Shown piece by piece: positions 1-6,918 of a DNA stretch of 20,433 nt. The stretch is taken from IMG/VR virus record IMGVR_UViG_3300037223_000011, positions 1 through 20,433 of that record. The stretch is one strand, 5' to 3'. Source of the stretch: a virus. Position numbers and translations under genes: made by a program. How positions within the stretch are numbered: the stretch's first letter is position 1; the number at the start of each line of letters is the position of its first letter. Under the pieces are notes generated by a model. The model made no database searches, was not told the DNA's origin, and worked only from the letters and a program-made list of their open reading frames with translations.

Positions 1-124
1 CTACCGAGCCGCTCATCGTGGCGGTGCCGGGGGCGCCTGCCCCAGCTCCCGTTACCCCCACGCCATAGGCACCTGCGGTCTGGCAACCGACAAGCAACGC
101 GAGAGCGAGTAGTAGTTTCTTCAC
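1..124 (-). CDS. Lipoprotein-like exported protein, N-terminal fragment
   Basis: Partial gene: the first 41 codons are visible and the rest lies beyond the left edge. It starts at GTG (124-122), since the overlapping ATG at 126-124 is followed at once by TGA. A purine-rich AAGGG lies just upstream, overlapping the end of the GH5-like gene, whose stop is 7 bases before the GTG. The protein begins VKKLLLALALLVGC, a basic start and hydrophobic core ending in LVGC, which fits a lipobox with Cys14 as the lipidated residue. The visible mature part is rich in Gly, Ala and Thr. From the signal I infer Sec export and perhaps lipid anchoring. It is the third gene in a row here with an export-type N-terminus. 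The function cannot be told from this fragment. Confidence 0.6.
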   Translation of the reverse strand, partial: MKKLLLALALLVGCQTAGAYGVGVTGAGAGAPGTATMSGSV

Positions 125-131
125 ATGCCCT

Positions 132-2357
132 TCAATGCAGATAAGGCGCTGGCGTTGCCAGCGCAGAGAAGCCGTAGCGCGGGTTGGCCACCCCATCAAG
201 CCCGGCCGCAGTGAGGTCCGACGGCGCGTTGCGCGCGTAGACTCCCGGGCCGGTCAATGTTTGTCCGTACCAAGCACTAAACGAGGTATTACCCATGCCC
301 AGGTTGTTGTCGTCGATGGCCCACTCTATCCAACCGATCCCGTATGCCTCTGCTGCGCCTATGACCTGCTGGAAGCTGATGGTGGTCTCGGAACCCCCTG
401 AGCAACAAGCCGATGACGTGCCATCGGTGCCGGGACCAAACTCACCGAAGATGGTCTCCATGTTGTTGGCTGCGTCAAGCGCAGCGAACGTGGATGCCAT
501 TGTCAGGTAGCTGAGGTTGTTGTTGCCAGAATTGTTAGGCGACGCGGTGCTGTTCCCGTACACCTGTCCGCCGTTGGTATAGGCGCTGAAGCCGGAGCTG
601 TTGACAGTGAGTGTTACGGTCCACGCGCCCGATGATCCGCCGAGCGTCGGGCTGCCGGCCCACGTGCCGTTGAGCTGAGTCATGCCGTTGGCGCCAATAA
701 CGGTGTATCCCGTGGTGTAGGAGTCTATGCCGCCGTACGTCCACAACGGGTTGGTGGCGCCCGTGCTACTCATCGTCAGAATCGTATTGCCACCTGAGCT
801 TGTGACCCCGGTGATGTTGCCGACGAAGTTATTGGTCTGCCCGTAGAGGTGGATCGAGAAAAGGATGTTCTGCTCCGGGTCATCCGCCTCTAGCGTGGGG
901 CCGTATGCCTGCACATCAAACGGGTCTTGGCCAGAGCCGCCGGAGTCAATGATGATCGGGCACGTGTAGCCCGCGCCGCGCAGATTGCTGATAGCGGTGG
1001 CGTAGCTGGTTTCCCAGGTCGTTGAGTAAGACGGTCCCCACTCGTTTGCAATGTTGAGCGCCATCTCGCTCATGTACGGCGCGAAGCTCGACTCGTTAGC
1101 CGTCCACCAGCTCACGACGCTCGCGAGATCGGTCGGCGAGGTATCGCCACTCGTGCCGGTTCCACTGCATGTGGTGGAGTTTGTAGGGACATAGGCGACG
1201 GTGGCGATGGGGAAAATACCCGCTGCGATGTAGCTGGACATCAGGCTGGTGTAGTTAGAGACGGTGCACGCACCATCCCAGATGCGCACCGTGTTTGCTT
1301 GGGTGGGCGGCAATCCGGTGGCGGCACTGCTGTTGTAGTGGAGCTGGTTGTCCCCGCGGATCATGAACGGCTTGCCGTTCGGATCGTAGAGCTTGCCGCC
1401 GAGCTGAAAAAACCCGTAGGCCGTGTTGTAGGCCGGCCGACTCATGGTTCCGTTACTGGCGACGTTCATCAACCCTGTCGCGGTGGCTGTGTTGCTCGCG
1501 GAGTCCGTCACCTTGAGCGAGATCTCAACCGCGCCACTCAGAGTAGGCGTGCCGGATAGAAGGCAGCCGCTCGAAAGGGTCGCCCAAGCGGGCAGTCCGC
1601 TCGTGGCTGTGCAGACATATCCAGAGCCGCTACCGGCGAAGGCGTTGAGTTGCGTCTGATAGTAGCTGCCGGTGATGGCCGGCGGCAGACGAAGCAGCCC
1701 GTCGGTGTTGTCCACGCCCTGAAATACCAGCGCACCGCTGACGGTCAGCGCTTCCGTCTGCGTCGCGGTGGCGCCATTCTGGTCGGTCACCGTGACAGGG
1801 ATGGACTGGTTCGCGTTAGTCGCGCACATGACCGTGCCGTCGTAGCTCACTACACACGGCGAGCCGGCGGTCGTGGTGACCCAGTACGGCGTGAGTCCGC
1901 CGGATATTTTGAGACGGTAGGCGGTGTACCCGCCGCTCGGGCCGGTGATGCCCGTCGGGCTCAGAATGGCCAACGAGCCGCTGTTGGTCGGCGTAAACGT
2001 GAACTGTTTTTGCGCGGTGGCGCCAGTGTTGGTGTCCGTGACCTGATAGGTGACGGTCTCCTGCTCGACTATCTCGGGGGTGCCGCTGACCACGCAACTC
2101 GGCGTGATGTAGTTCCATATCCCGAAGTTCGGTTGCGCCGAGACCATCGAGCACGCATAGCTGCCGCTGCTGCCGGTGATGGATAGGGTCTGGGCCATCG
2201 TGGACCCGACGGCTGGCGCGGTGAGCGTTGCGGTTGAAATCTGCAACATGCTGCTGCCGCTGACACCCGAGCCGCCCCGGGCCATCCGCGCATCAACGGA
2301 AGTGGTCGTCAGTAGTACGAGAAAGAGGCCGAGCAGAATAGCGGGGATGCGGCGCAT
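132..2357 (-). CDS. Secreted GH5-like glycoside hydrolase with Ig-like domains
   Basis: 741 residues. The start is ATG at 2357, two bases after the upstream stop; an in-frame ATG at 2375 lies inside the previous gene and would spoil the signal peptide. Residues 1-24 look like a Sec signal (MRRIPAILLGLFLVLL, cleavage near SVDA-R). Three Ig-like beta domains follow at about 40-122, 129-205 and 210-299, each with two cysteines. A cellulase/mannanase-type GH5 region spans about 314-700: strand 1 NTVRIW (Arg358), acid/base in IANEWG (Asn438-Glu439), IHLYG (His503, Tyr505), nucleophile in FGEFG (Glu639), and GWIEW (676-680). A module at about 516-603 interrupts the barrel. By family knowledge it would cleave beta-1,4-glucan or mannan-type chains; the substrate is not known. 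It may act as a virion depolymerase or as a secreted enzyme made during infection. The GH5 call is strong; the role is inferred. Confidence 0.8.
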   Translation of the reverse strand: MRRIPAILLGLFLVLLTTTSVDARMARGGSGVSGSSMLQISTATLTAPAVGSTMAQTLSITGSSGSYACSMVSAQPNFGIWNYITPSCVVSGTPEIVEQETVTYQVTDTNTGATAQKQFTFTPTNSGSLAILSPTGITGPSGGYTAYRLKISGGLTPYWVTTTAGSPCVVSYDGTVMCATNANQSIPVTVTDQNGATATQTEALTVSGALVFQGVDNTDGLLRLPPAITGSYYQTQLNAFAGSGSGYVCTATSGLPAWATLSSGCLLSGTPTLSGAVEISLKVTDSASNTATATGLMNVASNGTMSRPAYNTAYGFFQLGGKLYDPNGKPFMIRGDNQLHYNSSAATGLPPTQANTVRIWDGACTVSNYTSLMSSYIAAGIFPIATVAYVPTNSTTCSGTGTSGDTSPTDLASVVSWWTANESSFAPYMSEMALNIANEWGPSYSTTWETSYATAISNLRGAGYTCPIIIDSGGSGQDPFDVQAYGPTLEADDPEQNILFSIHLYGQTNNFVGNITGVTSSGGNTILTMSSTGATNPLWTYGGIDSYTTGYTVIGANGMTQLNGTWAGSPTLGGSSGAWTVTLTVNSSGFSAYTNGGQVYGNSTASPNNSGNNNLSYLTMASTFAALDAANNMETIFGEFGPGTDGTSSACCSGGSETTISFQQVIGAAEAYGIGWIEWAIDDNNLGMGNTSFSAWYGQTLTGPGVYARNAPSDLTAAGLDGVANPRYGFSALATPAPYLH
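549..818 (-). other. Module inserted in the GH5-like domain (E1 FCCH-like repeat)
   Basis: This stretch encodes residues about 514-603 of the GH5-like protein, between the active-site IHLYG motif and the FGEFG nucleophile. It contains GMTQLNG, SGAWTVTLTVNSSGF and AYTNGG. This pattern recalls the short beta modules of phage fibres annotated as ubiquitin-activating enzyme E1 FCCH-like. The same pattern occurs in the 662-residue protein at 13019-13150. The family name rests on motif memory only. Confidence 0.5.
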
Positions 2358-2359
2358 GT

Positions 2360-3496
2360 CTACGCACCACCACACGGACCGAACGCGATGTGGTCATTGC
2401 TGGCCACTGTGCCGGATAGCGTCGCGCTGGTAGTCGAGTGGGAGGTCTGGTGCAGACTGTCCGCTGTCGTGGTCTCATCATCGGCGCTGCAGTGCCAACC
2501 GTTAGTCGCGGTCGGTAATGTGATCGTGACGGTAGATGCCCCGGTCGTGCCGGTGCACTGGAAAAACCCGATGGACGTTCCGGTGGTTCCCGTCTTGGTG
2601 ATGGCCGAGCACGCACCAGTCCCTGTGATTGAATACTGCGCGCCCGTATCGATGAGATAGGTAACGGTCGTGGAGGGGGCGTAGACGTGAGCCGTGGTGG
2701 TGGACAGCAGCGGCAGGTTGGCGGTCACCGTGCCCGCGCCATCTGTCACCGAGCCACTGGCGGAAGCAACCGTCTGGTTGCAGTCCAGCGTCGTGCCGTT
2801 GGATACGATCTCCCACGTGTCGCCCGCTGGGATGCCCGTTCCCGACACGCATCCGCCGCCTGAGTTTATCGTCGGCGTGGTGGAGACTGCCTCGGTGGAG
2901 GCTGAGTAGTTGACGATGGTTGCCGACATGCCGGCCGCGAATACAGTGGCGCTTATTGCTGGAATCGTGGCTGTGCCGCCGCCCGTGATGTTGGAGTAAA
3001 TCACGCCGCCCATGTCCGTCGAGGCCACGGTCGGAGATACGGTGACGGTGCGGCGCGGGACAGTAGTTCCAATGACCCCGCTGCTGAGCGAAATCGTTGA
3101 AGCGAGCTGCGCGCAGCCCATCACTGTGGTTGCTGAGTTGTCGAGCAGACACGGAGCCGTGGCGCCGACGACTGTAGTAGTGCCGGGGGTGACGCTGCCG
3201 CTGCTAGAGGTGTGGCAAGCGCCATCGGCGCCGAGGTACTGCACGCCACTGCATGTTGAGAACAGTGAGATTATATCGGTCGCGAGCGCGTTGCCGTGGC
3301 TGTAGAGGTTGGACGAGTTGCCAAACATCGAGAAAAGCGCCGTGATGTTGGCATTGTCTTTCTGTGCCCATGCGCGCGCGTTATCGCCGTTGCCGGTATT
3401 TGGTCCGGTGCCGATGTTGATAACCTGCTGCGCGGGGGGCTGCGCCACGGCGGCGAGCGGCAGGCACAGCAGCAGGATGGCCAGTAGTCGTTTCAT
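2360..3496 (-). CDS. Exported fibre-like beta-rich phage protein
   Basis: 378 residues, starting at ATG 3496 in an ATGA overlap with the upstream gene; the frame stays open further upstream, but only this start gives a clean signal sequence. Residues 1-18 (MKRLLAILLLCLPLAAVA, cleavage AVA-Q) look like a Sec signal. Residues 26-55 carry the pattern NIGTGPNTGNGDNARAW followed by NANITALF, a motif common near the N-terminus of phage tail-fibre and other virion-associated proteins. The rest is rich in Thr, Ser and Gly and looks all-beta. The end (ITLPTATNGWHCSADD, then SATLSGTV and IAFGPCGG) resembles C-terminal modules of phage fibre-like proteins. About ten cysteines are spread along the chain. 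It is probably a receptor-binding or surface protein. The signal peptide is odd for a virion part assembled in the cytoplasm. Confidence 0.7.
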   Translation of the reverse strand: MKRLLAILLLCLPLAAVAQPPAQQVINIGTGPNTGNGDNARAWAQKDNANITALFSMFGNSSNLYSHGNALATDIISLFSTCSGVQYLGADGACHTSSSGSVTPGTTTVVGATAPCLLDNSATTVMGCAQLASTISLSSGVIGTTVPRRTVTVSPTVASTDMGGVIYSNITGGGTATIPAISATVFAAGMSATIVNYSASTEAVSTTPTINSGGGCVSGTGIPAGDTWEIVSNGTTLDCNQTVASASGSVTDGAGTVTANLPLLSTTTAHVYAPSTTVTYLIDTGAQYSITGTGACSAITKTGTTGTSIGFFQCTGTTGASTVTITLPTATNGWHCSADDETTTADSLHQTSHSTTSATLSGTVASNDHIAFGPCGGA

Positions 3497-3966
3497 GTGT
3501 ACACCAATGAGCCGTTGCTGTTGAGTGCCGGCAATCCGAACTGATTTAACGCGATGACGCGCCCGTCTGTTTGCAGGGTCACAATGATGCGCGACCATCC
3601 CATACGGTCGGGCGACCATGTTTCATCCACGTAGGTGACCAACCAATTATCGAGCGGCGCGCCCGGGGTTTGCGGAAAGAGCAGAAGATCCCCACCGCGC
3701 GTGGAGACGCGGTTGATGGCGAGCGGTGCGCCGTACATGATCACGGTGCGCATCACGCCTTGCAGATTAAAAAAGTTGATGTGATCGATGTCGCGGCCCG
3801 AGGGAGGCTGGACCTGCGCGAACACGGTAAATGGAGTGGCATAGGACCCCGACGGGTTGCCGTTGCCGTCGGTCACATAGCCTTGCGAAGCAAGGTAGAT
3901 GACGCAGATATCGGGGTTGACTGATTGGACCGGGCCGCGGGCGGCGGTGTACAGATTCAACGTCAC
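3493..3966 (-). CDS. Probable tail-completion / head-tail joining protein
   Basis: 157 residues, GTG start at 3966 inside a GTGA overlap with the gp10-like gene. The middle resembles a small phage family found after HK97 gp10-like genes: a beta strand FTVFAQVQPP, then HINFFNLQGVMRTVIMYG (63-79), a strongly conserved-looking STRGGDLLLFP (88-98), and WSRIIVTLQTDG near 124-135. Members I recall lie at the head-tail junction, where they would close the head or cap the tail, but I cannot give a firm family name. The position right after the DUF4054 and gp10-like genes supports a connector role. The last 20 residues (NQFGLPALNSNGSLVYT) are an extension with the look of fibre-type sequence. Confidence 0.6.
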   Translation of the reverse strand: MTLNLYTAARGPVQSVNPDICVIYLASQGYVTDGNGNPSGSYATPFTVFAQVQPPSGRDIDHINFFNLQGVMRTVIMYGAPLAINRVSTRGGDLLLFPQTPGAPLDNWLVTYVDETWSPDRMGWSRIIVTLQTDGRVIALNQFGLPALNSNGSLVYT

Positions 3967-4415
3967 GTGGTCACCCGGTACGCCACCGCGTCGCGCATCT
4001 GCCCGGTATCGATGAGCGGTTTGCTGAATCCCTTACGCTTGATGGTGGATGGCCGTAGCGCGGGAGAGGAGAATGCGTTTATCGAGACGACCAGCGCGTC
4101 CTTGATGGATTCGCCTATTGATGCGAACGCGCTCGCGGCGTCGTAGTTGAGCGCCTTCATGGCCTTTGCCACATCGTCGCCCCAGTGCTTGCTCTCCTCG
4201 GCGATCATGCGGCGGAAGAATGGGCGCGGCACCTGATTCACAGTCCCGAACTCATTCCAGAACGCGACCTGCGCGATCTTCAGCCCGTCGGGGTATTCAG
4301 CGGTTTCTAGGAATCCGACCTGCACGTTCTTAGCGTTGCTGGCGACATTGAGACGGGATGCTAGATAATCGCGCATGCGAGAGCCGCCGCTGAAACCTAG
4401 GTTTACTGTGGCCAC
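3963..4415 (-). CDS. HK97 gp10-like neck / tail-completion protein
   Basis: 150 residues from GTG 4415, overlapping the end of the DUF4054 gene by 13 bases; an ATG at 4376 would give a protein 13 residues shorter. I prefer GTG because family members usually have a short lead such as VNLGFSGGSRMRDYL before the basic helix. Visible family features are a strand VQVGFLE (31-37), YPDGLKIAQVAFWNEFGT (41-58), PRPFFRRMI (63-71), a helical middle, RPSTIKRKG (121-129) and PLIDTGQMRDAVAY (133-146). These match the HK97-gp10 / minor tail component family, which sits at the head-tail interface and helps complete the tail. It overlaps its downstream neighbour (GTGA), so translation is probably coupled. Confidence 0.82.
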   Translation of the reverse strand: MATVNLGFSGGSRMRDYLASRLNVASNAKNVQVGFLETAEYPDGLKIAQVAFWNEFGTVNQVPRPFFRRMIAEESKHWGDDVAKAMKALNYDAASAFASIGESIKDALVVSINAFSSPALRPSTIKRKGFSKPLIDTGQMRDAVAYRVTT

Positions 4416-4858
4416 GCGTTCCAACCCCCGGGGCCGCCGACACCGCCGTCGCCACACGGCGCGACATATCGAGCCGTGCGCCACGGGAGCATCATCTGCC
4501 ACACCATCGCGCCCCACTGCGTTTGAATCCAGAACGCCTGCGTCTTGCCGACCGCGCTTGACCACTCGATCTGCGCTGTGACCGAGCCCTCGGTGCCGCT
4601 GATTACGCGGCCCACCGCACCCGATGGAGGTTTGCCCCATGCGCCGTTGAGCAGCGCAGTGACGTGCGCCGTGATGAGGTTCAGCAGATTGGCCCGGGTC
4701 GGTGCGTCCTGCACCACTGAGCAGTAGGAATTACCCAGCAGCATCGTCGCGAGGGTGAAGTTGTTTGTCAGAGTCTCCTGCGGCAGAAAGGCGAACGCCG
4801 GGTATGCAGCCGCAAACGCCTGCGCGTTGAAGGTCACGATACCCGGCGTGAAGCTCAC
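4403..4858 (-). CDS. DUF4054 head-tail connector (adaptor) protein
   Basis: 151 residues, GTG start in a GTGA overlap with the preceding gene. The N-terminus FNAQAFAAAYPAFAFLPQETL matches the opening of DUF4054 proteins (a target region F..FPEF...). LLNLITAHVTALLNG (58-72) and a late TQWGAMVWQMMLPW (about 112-125) are the other family signatures. DUF4054 proteins lie between the capsid genes and the gp10-like gene and are taken as head completion or adaptor proteins that bind under the portal. The last 25 residues are rich in Gly, Pro and Trp (GDGGVGGPGGWNAWPQ), a flexible tail of unknown use. The family is well supported; the adaptor role comes from gene order and family knowledge. Confidence 0.8.
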   Translation of the reverse strand: MSFTPGIVTFNAQAFAAAYPAFAFLPQETLTNNFTLATMLLGNSYCSVVQDAPTRANLLNLITAHVTALLNGAWGKPPSGAVGRVISGTEGSVTAQIEWSSAVGKTQAFWIQTQWGAMVWQMMLPWRTARYVAPCGDGGVGGPGGWNAWPQ

Positions 4859-5292
4859 AGCGGCTCAGCGTAGGTCGCCGGCTCGGCGCGCTTCATGCGG
4901 GCGTCATTCTCTTGCGCCAGCGGCTCAAGTCCGGTGCGCACGTCGTGGCGCTCCTTGGCGATGCCCTCGGCACGGCTTTGAGCATTGGCGCCGTCGGTCA
5001 CAAAGACGAGCCCGTTGCGCATGAACTCCCGGTCCTTGTTCTTCGGGTACCACTCATCCCAAAAGCTCTTGTCCACAGCCGTGATCGCGTAGTCGAACGC
5101 TGCCCGCGACTTTTTCTCGGTCTGGTTATAGAGGCTGCACGCGCCCTTGAGAGTGATCTGCTTCCCGGCATTGCGGGCCTGCATGAAGTTTTCCTTGTCC
5201 GCCGGCGCGAGGAGCTCAAGGATCATTCCGTGCGGCAGCTTGCAGCCAACCAGCACGTGCTGGCCGCTAGAGGGTTTTTCGATGTCAACCAT
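4855..5292 (-). CDS. Conserved phage protein between capsid and connector genes
   Basis: 145 residues. The start is ATG 5292, set by a GGAG Shine-Dalgarno five bases upstream; the frame is open for another 26 codons upstream, inside the previous gene. The N-terminal half looks like a small beta domain (HVLVGCKLPHGMILELL, then KQITLKGACSLYN). The middle has VDKSFWDEWYPKNKDREFMRNGLVFV, and the end has TGLEPLAQE in a charged helix. I recognise this layout (CKLPNG..LEL, FWDEW, NGLVF, GLEPL) from hypothetical proteins of many proteobacterial phages placed beside head-completion genes, but I know no function. It is probably a head or connector accessory protein. It is not similar to its neighbours. 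Confidence 0.7.
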   Translation of the reverse strand: MVDIEKPSSGQHVLVGCKLPHGMILELLAPADKENFMQARNAGKQITLKGACSLYNQTEKKSRAAFDYAITAVDKSFWDEWYPKNKDREFMRNGLVFVTDGANAQSRAEGIAKERHDVRTGLEPLAQENDARMKRAEPATYAEPL

Positions 5293-5294
5293 AA

Positions 5295-5849
5295 CTACTC
5301 CGATAATGGTGGGATAAAGCTCGAAATGCGGATTACCGCGTTGGCTTGTCCGTTGCCCATCGCGGTCCACGGTGTCGCAATATACCCCCCGGTGACGTTG
5401 GACGCATAGGCGAGCCCGGTAGCCGGGTCGGTCCAGACCTGATTGCCGACCTGCGCGCCGAACGGAAACCTGGTGTTGAACACCCCGACTGTGGCGCCCA
5501 CGACCGGGTATCCAGCGCGGACGACTTGCAGCGGAAACGCCGCGGTGTTCACGTACGGATCGGTGGGATAGCCGGAGATGTTGAGCCCGGTGTCGGCCGG
5601 AAACGACTGGTAAACGCGCTGCCAGTTATAGGCATTGACGACCGGCAGCACGAACGCGAGCTGCGAGGTGGCGACCTGAGAGTTGGATAGGGTGCCGTTG
5701 GGGGCAATCCATCCGAAAATGCCGATGGCGACGCCGAGCGGGCCGGCGACCGCCGCAAGCGTGGCTAGTGGCGCACGCTCATAGCCGATGGCAACCGGCC
5801 AGTCGAATGGACTGCCGGCGCCATATCGGGCCGCATCGAAAGACGACAT
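5295..5849 (-). CDS. Capsid cement-type (Gp24-like) structural protein
   Basis: 184 residues, ATG start one base after the capsid gene stop. The chain looks all-beta. Two segments repeat those of the 326-residue protein on the other side of the capsid gene: PLGVAIGIFGWIAPNGT (37-53) against GGVTVGTFAWFNPVTG, and GYPVVGATVGVFNTRFPFGA (113-132) against GYPVVGMSQGEFWGLFSAG. That layout fits proteins annotated as structural cement protein Gp24 in phages with DUF2184 capsids, which are thought to bind the outside of the capsid lattice and stabilise it. It lacks the extra modules of its longer relative. Cement function is inferred from family and place; it could equally be a minor tail or head surface protein. 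Confidence 0.65.
   Translation of the reverse strand: MSSFDAARYGAGSPFDWPVAIGYERAPLATLAAVAGPLGVAIGIFGWIAPNGTLSNSQVATSQLAFVLPVVNAYNWQRVYQSFPADTGLNISGYPTDPYVNTAAFPLQVVRAGYPVVGATVGVFNTRFPFGAQVGNQVWTDPATGLAYASNVTGGYIATPWTAMGNGQANAVIRISSFIPPLSE
5298..5301 (-). promoter_or_regulatory. Ribosome binding site fixing the start at 5292
   Basis: GGAG on the minus strand, five bases before ATG 5292. It overlaps the end of the upstream cement-type gene and decides the start in favour of MVDIEKP over the longer open frame. Confidence 0.7.
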
Positions 5850-5850
5850 C

Positions 5851-6915
5851 TCATGCCAGCATCGTCACGACTGCGAACCGGCGGAACCAAATCGCGCCGT
5901 AGCCGCCGGACCATCGCTTCTGGCGCCAGCTCGAAGTGTCAACAACCATGTTGCCGGCCATCAGCTTGGTGGAGAACGCGCACTCGACAGTGCGCTGCCC
6001 GTCGATCTCCTCGGCAATCAGCATCACAAGCTCGCCCGCTGTGTTGTACGGGGTGCCGTACTCCGGGGCCGTCTCAAGACGCAGGTTCGGGAAATATTGC
6101 TCGATCAGCGCCTTCACCGTCATGGTGTTGTAGGGCGTGATCGCCATGAGCGCGGCGGACTGCTTCGGGCTCATCGCGAGGACCATTTTCGAGTCCATGC
6201 GGATCGTGCCATCCGACTGCGCCTGCAGCTGGATGTACATGCGCACGATGTCCTGATAGATCGTCGCGGCGGTCTGGGATCCGCCACCCTGCAGCCAGGA
6301 GTAAGTCGCGGTCAGTGATGGCGGGAGATACGGGTCATTGATGAGCCCGTAATTCTGCAGCCCAGCCACGCCGTAGAAGTAAACGTTGTTCAGCGCCTTG
6401 TTCAGCGTGAATACGTTGGACTCCTGCTGCTTCGCCGCCCAGTCGATCTTCGCGAGCCCCATGCGCCCGACTTCCAACTGTCCGTACTGCAGGAACGACT
6501 GAAAGAGGTAGTTCTGGCGCGTCGGGAAGTTGGCATTGACCGTGGTGCTGCCGGCCTGTGAGTAGTCGCCATAGGACGCGACCTCGCCCGACGGCTCGAT
6601 GGTTGCGAACATCGCCGAGGCGGCAAGCCAGTCACCCTTCATGGACTCGCCCGCGATGACCGCGGCCATCATGGGGGCGAAGATGATGGGGATAAGCTTG
6701 GGGTCAAACCAGTTGGCGAGGAACCACGGAATGCCTCCCGACGCCGTGGTGATGGTGGGCGACTGCACATCGTCCATCGCCATCGCCTGATCGGCGGTCA
6801 TGAGCTGCATGTGATCCATGCCCATGAGGTGAGCATCGCGCTTCACCCACTGCATGACCTCCGCTGCCCGGCCGTCTCGGATGGCTTTTTCGATCTTGGC
6901 GACTGTCATGTTCAT
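5851..6915 (-). CDS. Major capsid protein (DUF2184 family)
   Basis: 354 residues, ATG 6915; a second ATG two codons in (6909) is equally possible, since neither has a clear Shine-Dalgarno. After a helical, Met-rich N-terminus (about 1-50) comes ASGGIPWFLANWFDPKLI (58-75), typical of DUF2184 capsid proteins. The segment GDYSQAGSTTVNANFPTRQNY looks like the capsid E-loop region. Also visible are a long helix-like part at LAKIDWAAKQQESNVFTLNKAL and a C-terminal QKRWSGGYGAIWFRRFAVVTM. Length and order fit an HK97-fold major capsid protein of this family. It is flanked by two related cement-type genes and follows the protease-scaffold gene, the normal order for such a module. The family call is confident. 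Confidence 0.9.
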   Translation of the reverse strand: MNMTVAKIEKAIRDGRAAEVMQWVKRDAHLMGMDHMQLMTADQAMAMDDVQSPTITTASGGIPWFLANWFDPKLIPIIFAPMMAAVIAGESMKGDWLAASAMFATIEPSGEVASYGDYSQAGSTTVNANFPTRQNYLFQSFLQYGQLEVGRMGLAKIDWAAKQQESNVFTLNKALNNVYFYGVAGLQNYGLINDPYLPPSLTATYSWLQGGGSQTAATIYQDIVRMYIQLQAQSDGTIRMDSKMVLAMSPKQSAALMAITPYNTMTVKALIEQYFPNLRLETAPEYGTPYNTAGELVMLIAEEIDGQRTVECAFSTKLMAGNMVVDTSSWRQKRWSGGYGAIWFRRFAVVTMLA

Positions 6916-6918
6916 GGG

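Noticed and set aside
1650-2186. Plus-strand frame of 178 codons opposite the GH5-like gene
   Set aside because: It is Arg/Gly/Ala-rich with no motif, lies opposite a gene with strong family signatures, and no other gene here is on the plus strand.
132-3966. Possible diversity-generating retroelement acting on the fibre-like genes
   Set aside because: No reverse transcriptase gene and no template/variable repeat pair with adenine-specific changes is visible in the window.
4376-4640. N-terminal extension of the gp10-like gene up to 4640
   Set aside because: The extra residues lie inside the DUF4054 gene in another phase and are Arg/Gly-rich without family likeness; GTG 4415 is a better start.
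4912-5409. Plus-strand frame of 165 codons opposite the 145-residue protein
   Set aside because: No recognisable domain or ribosome site. The minus-strand gene has a clear ribosome site and a familiar phage layout.
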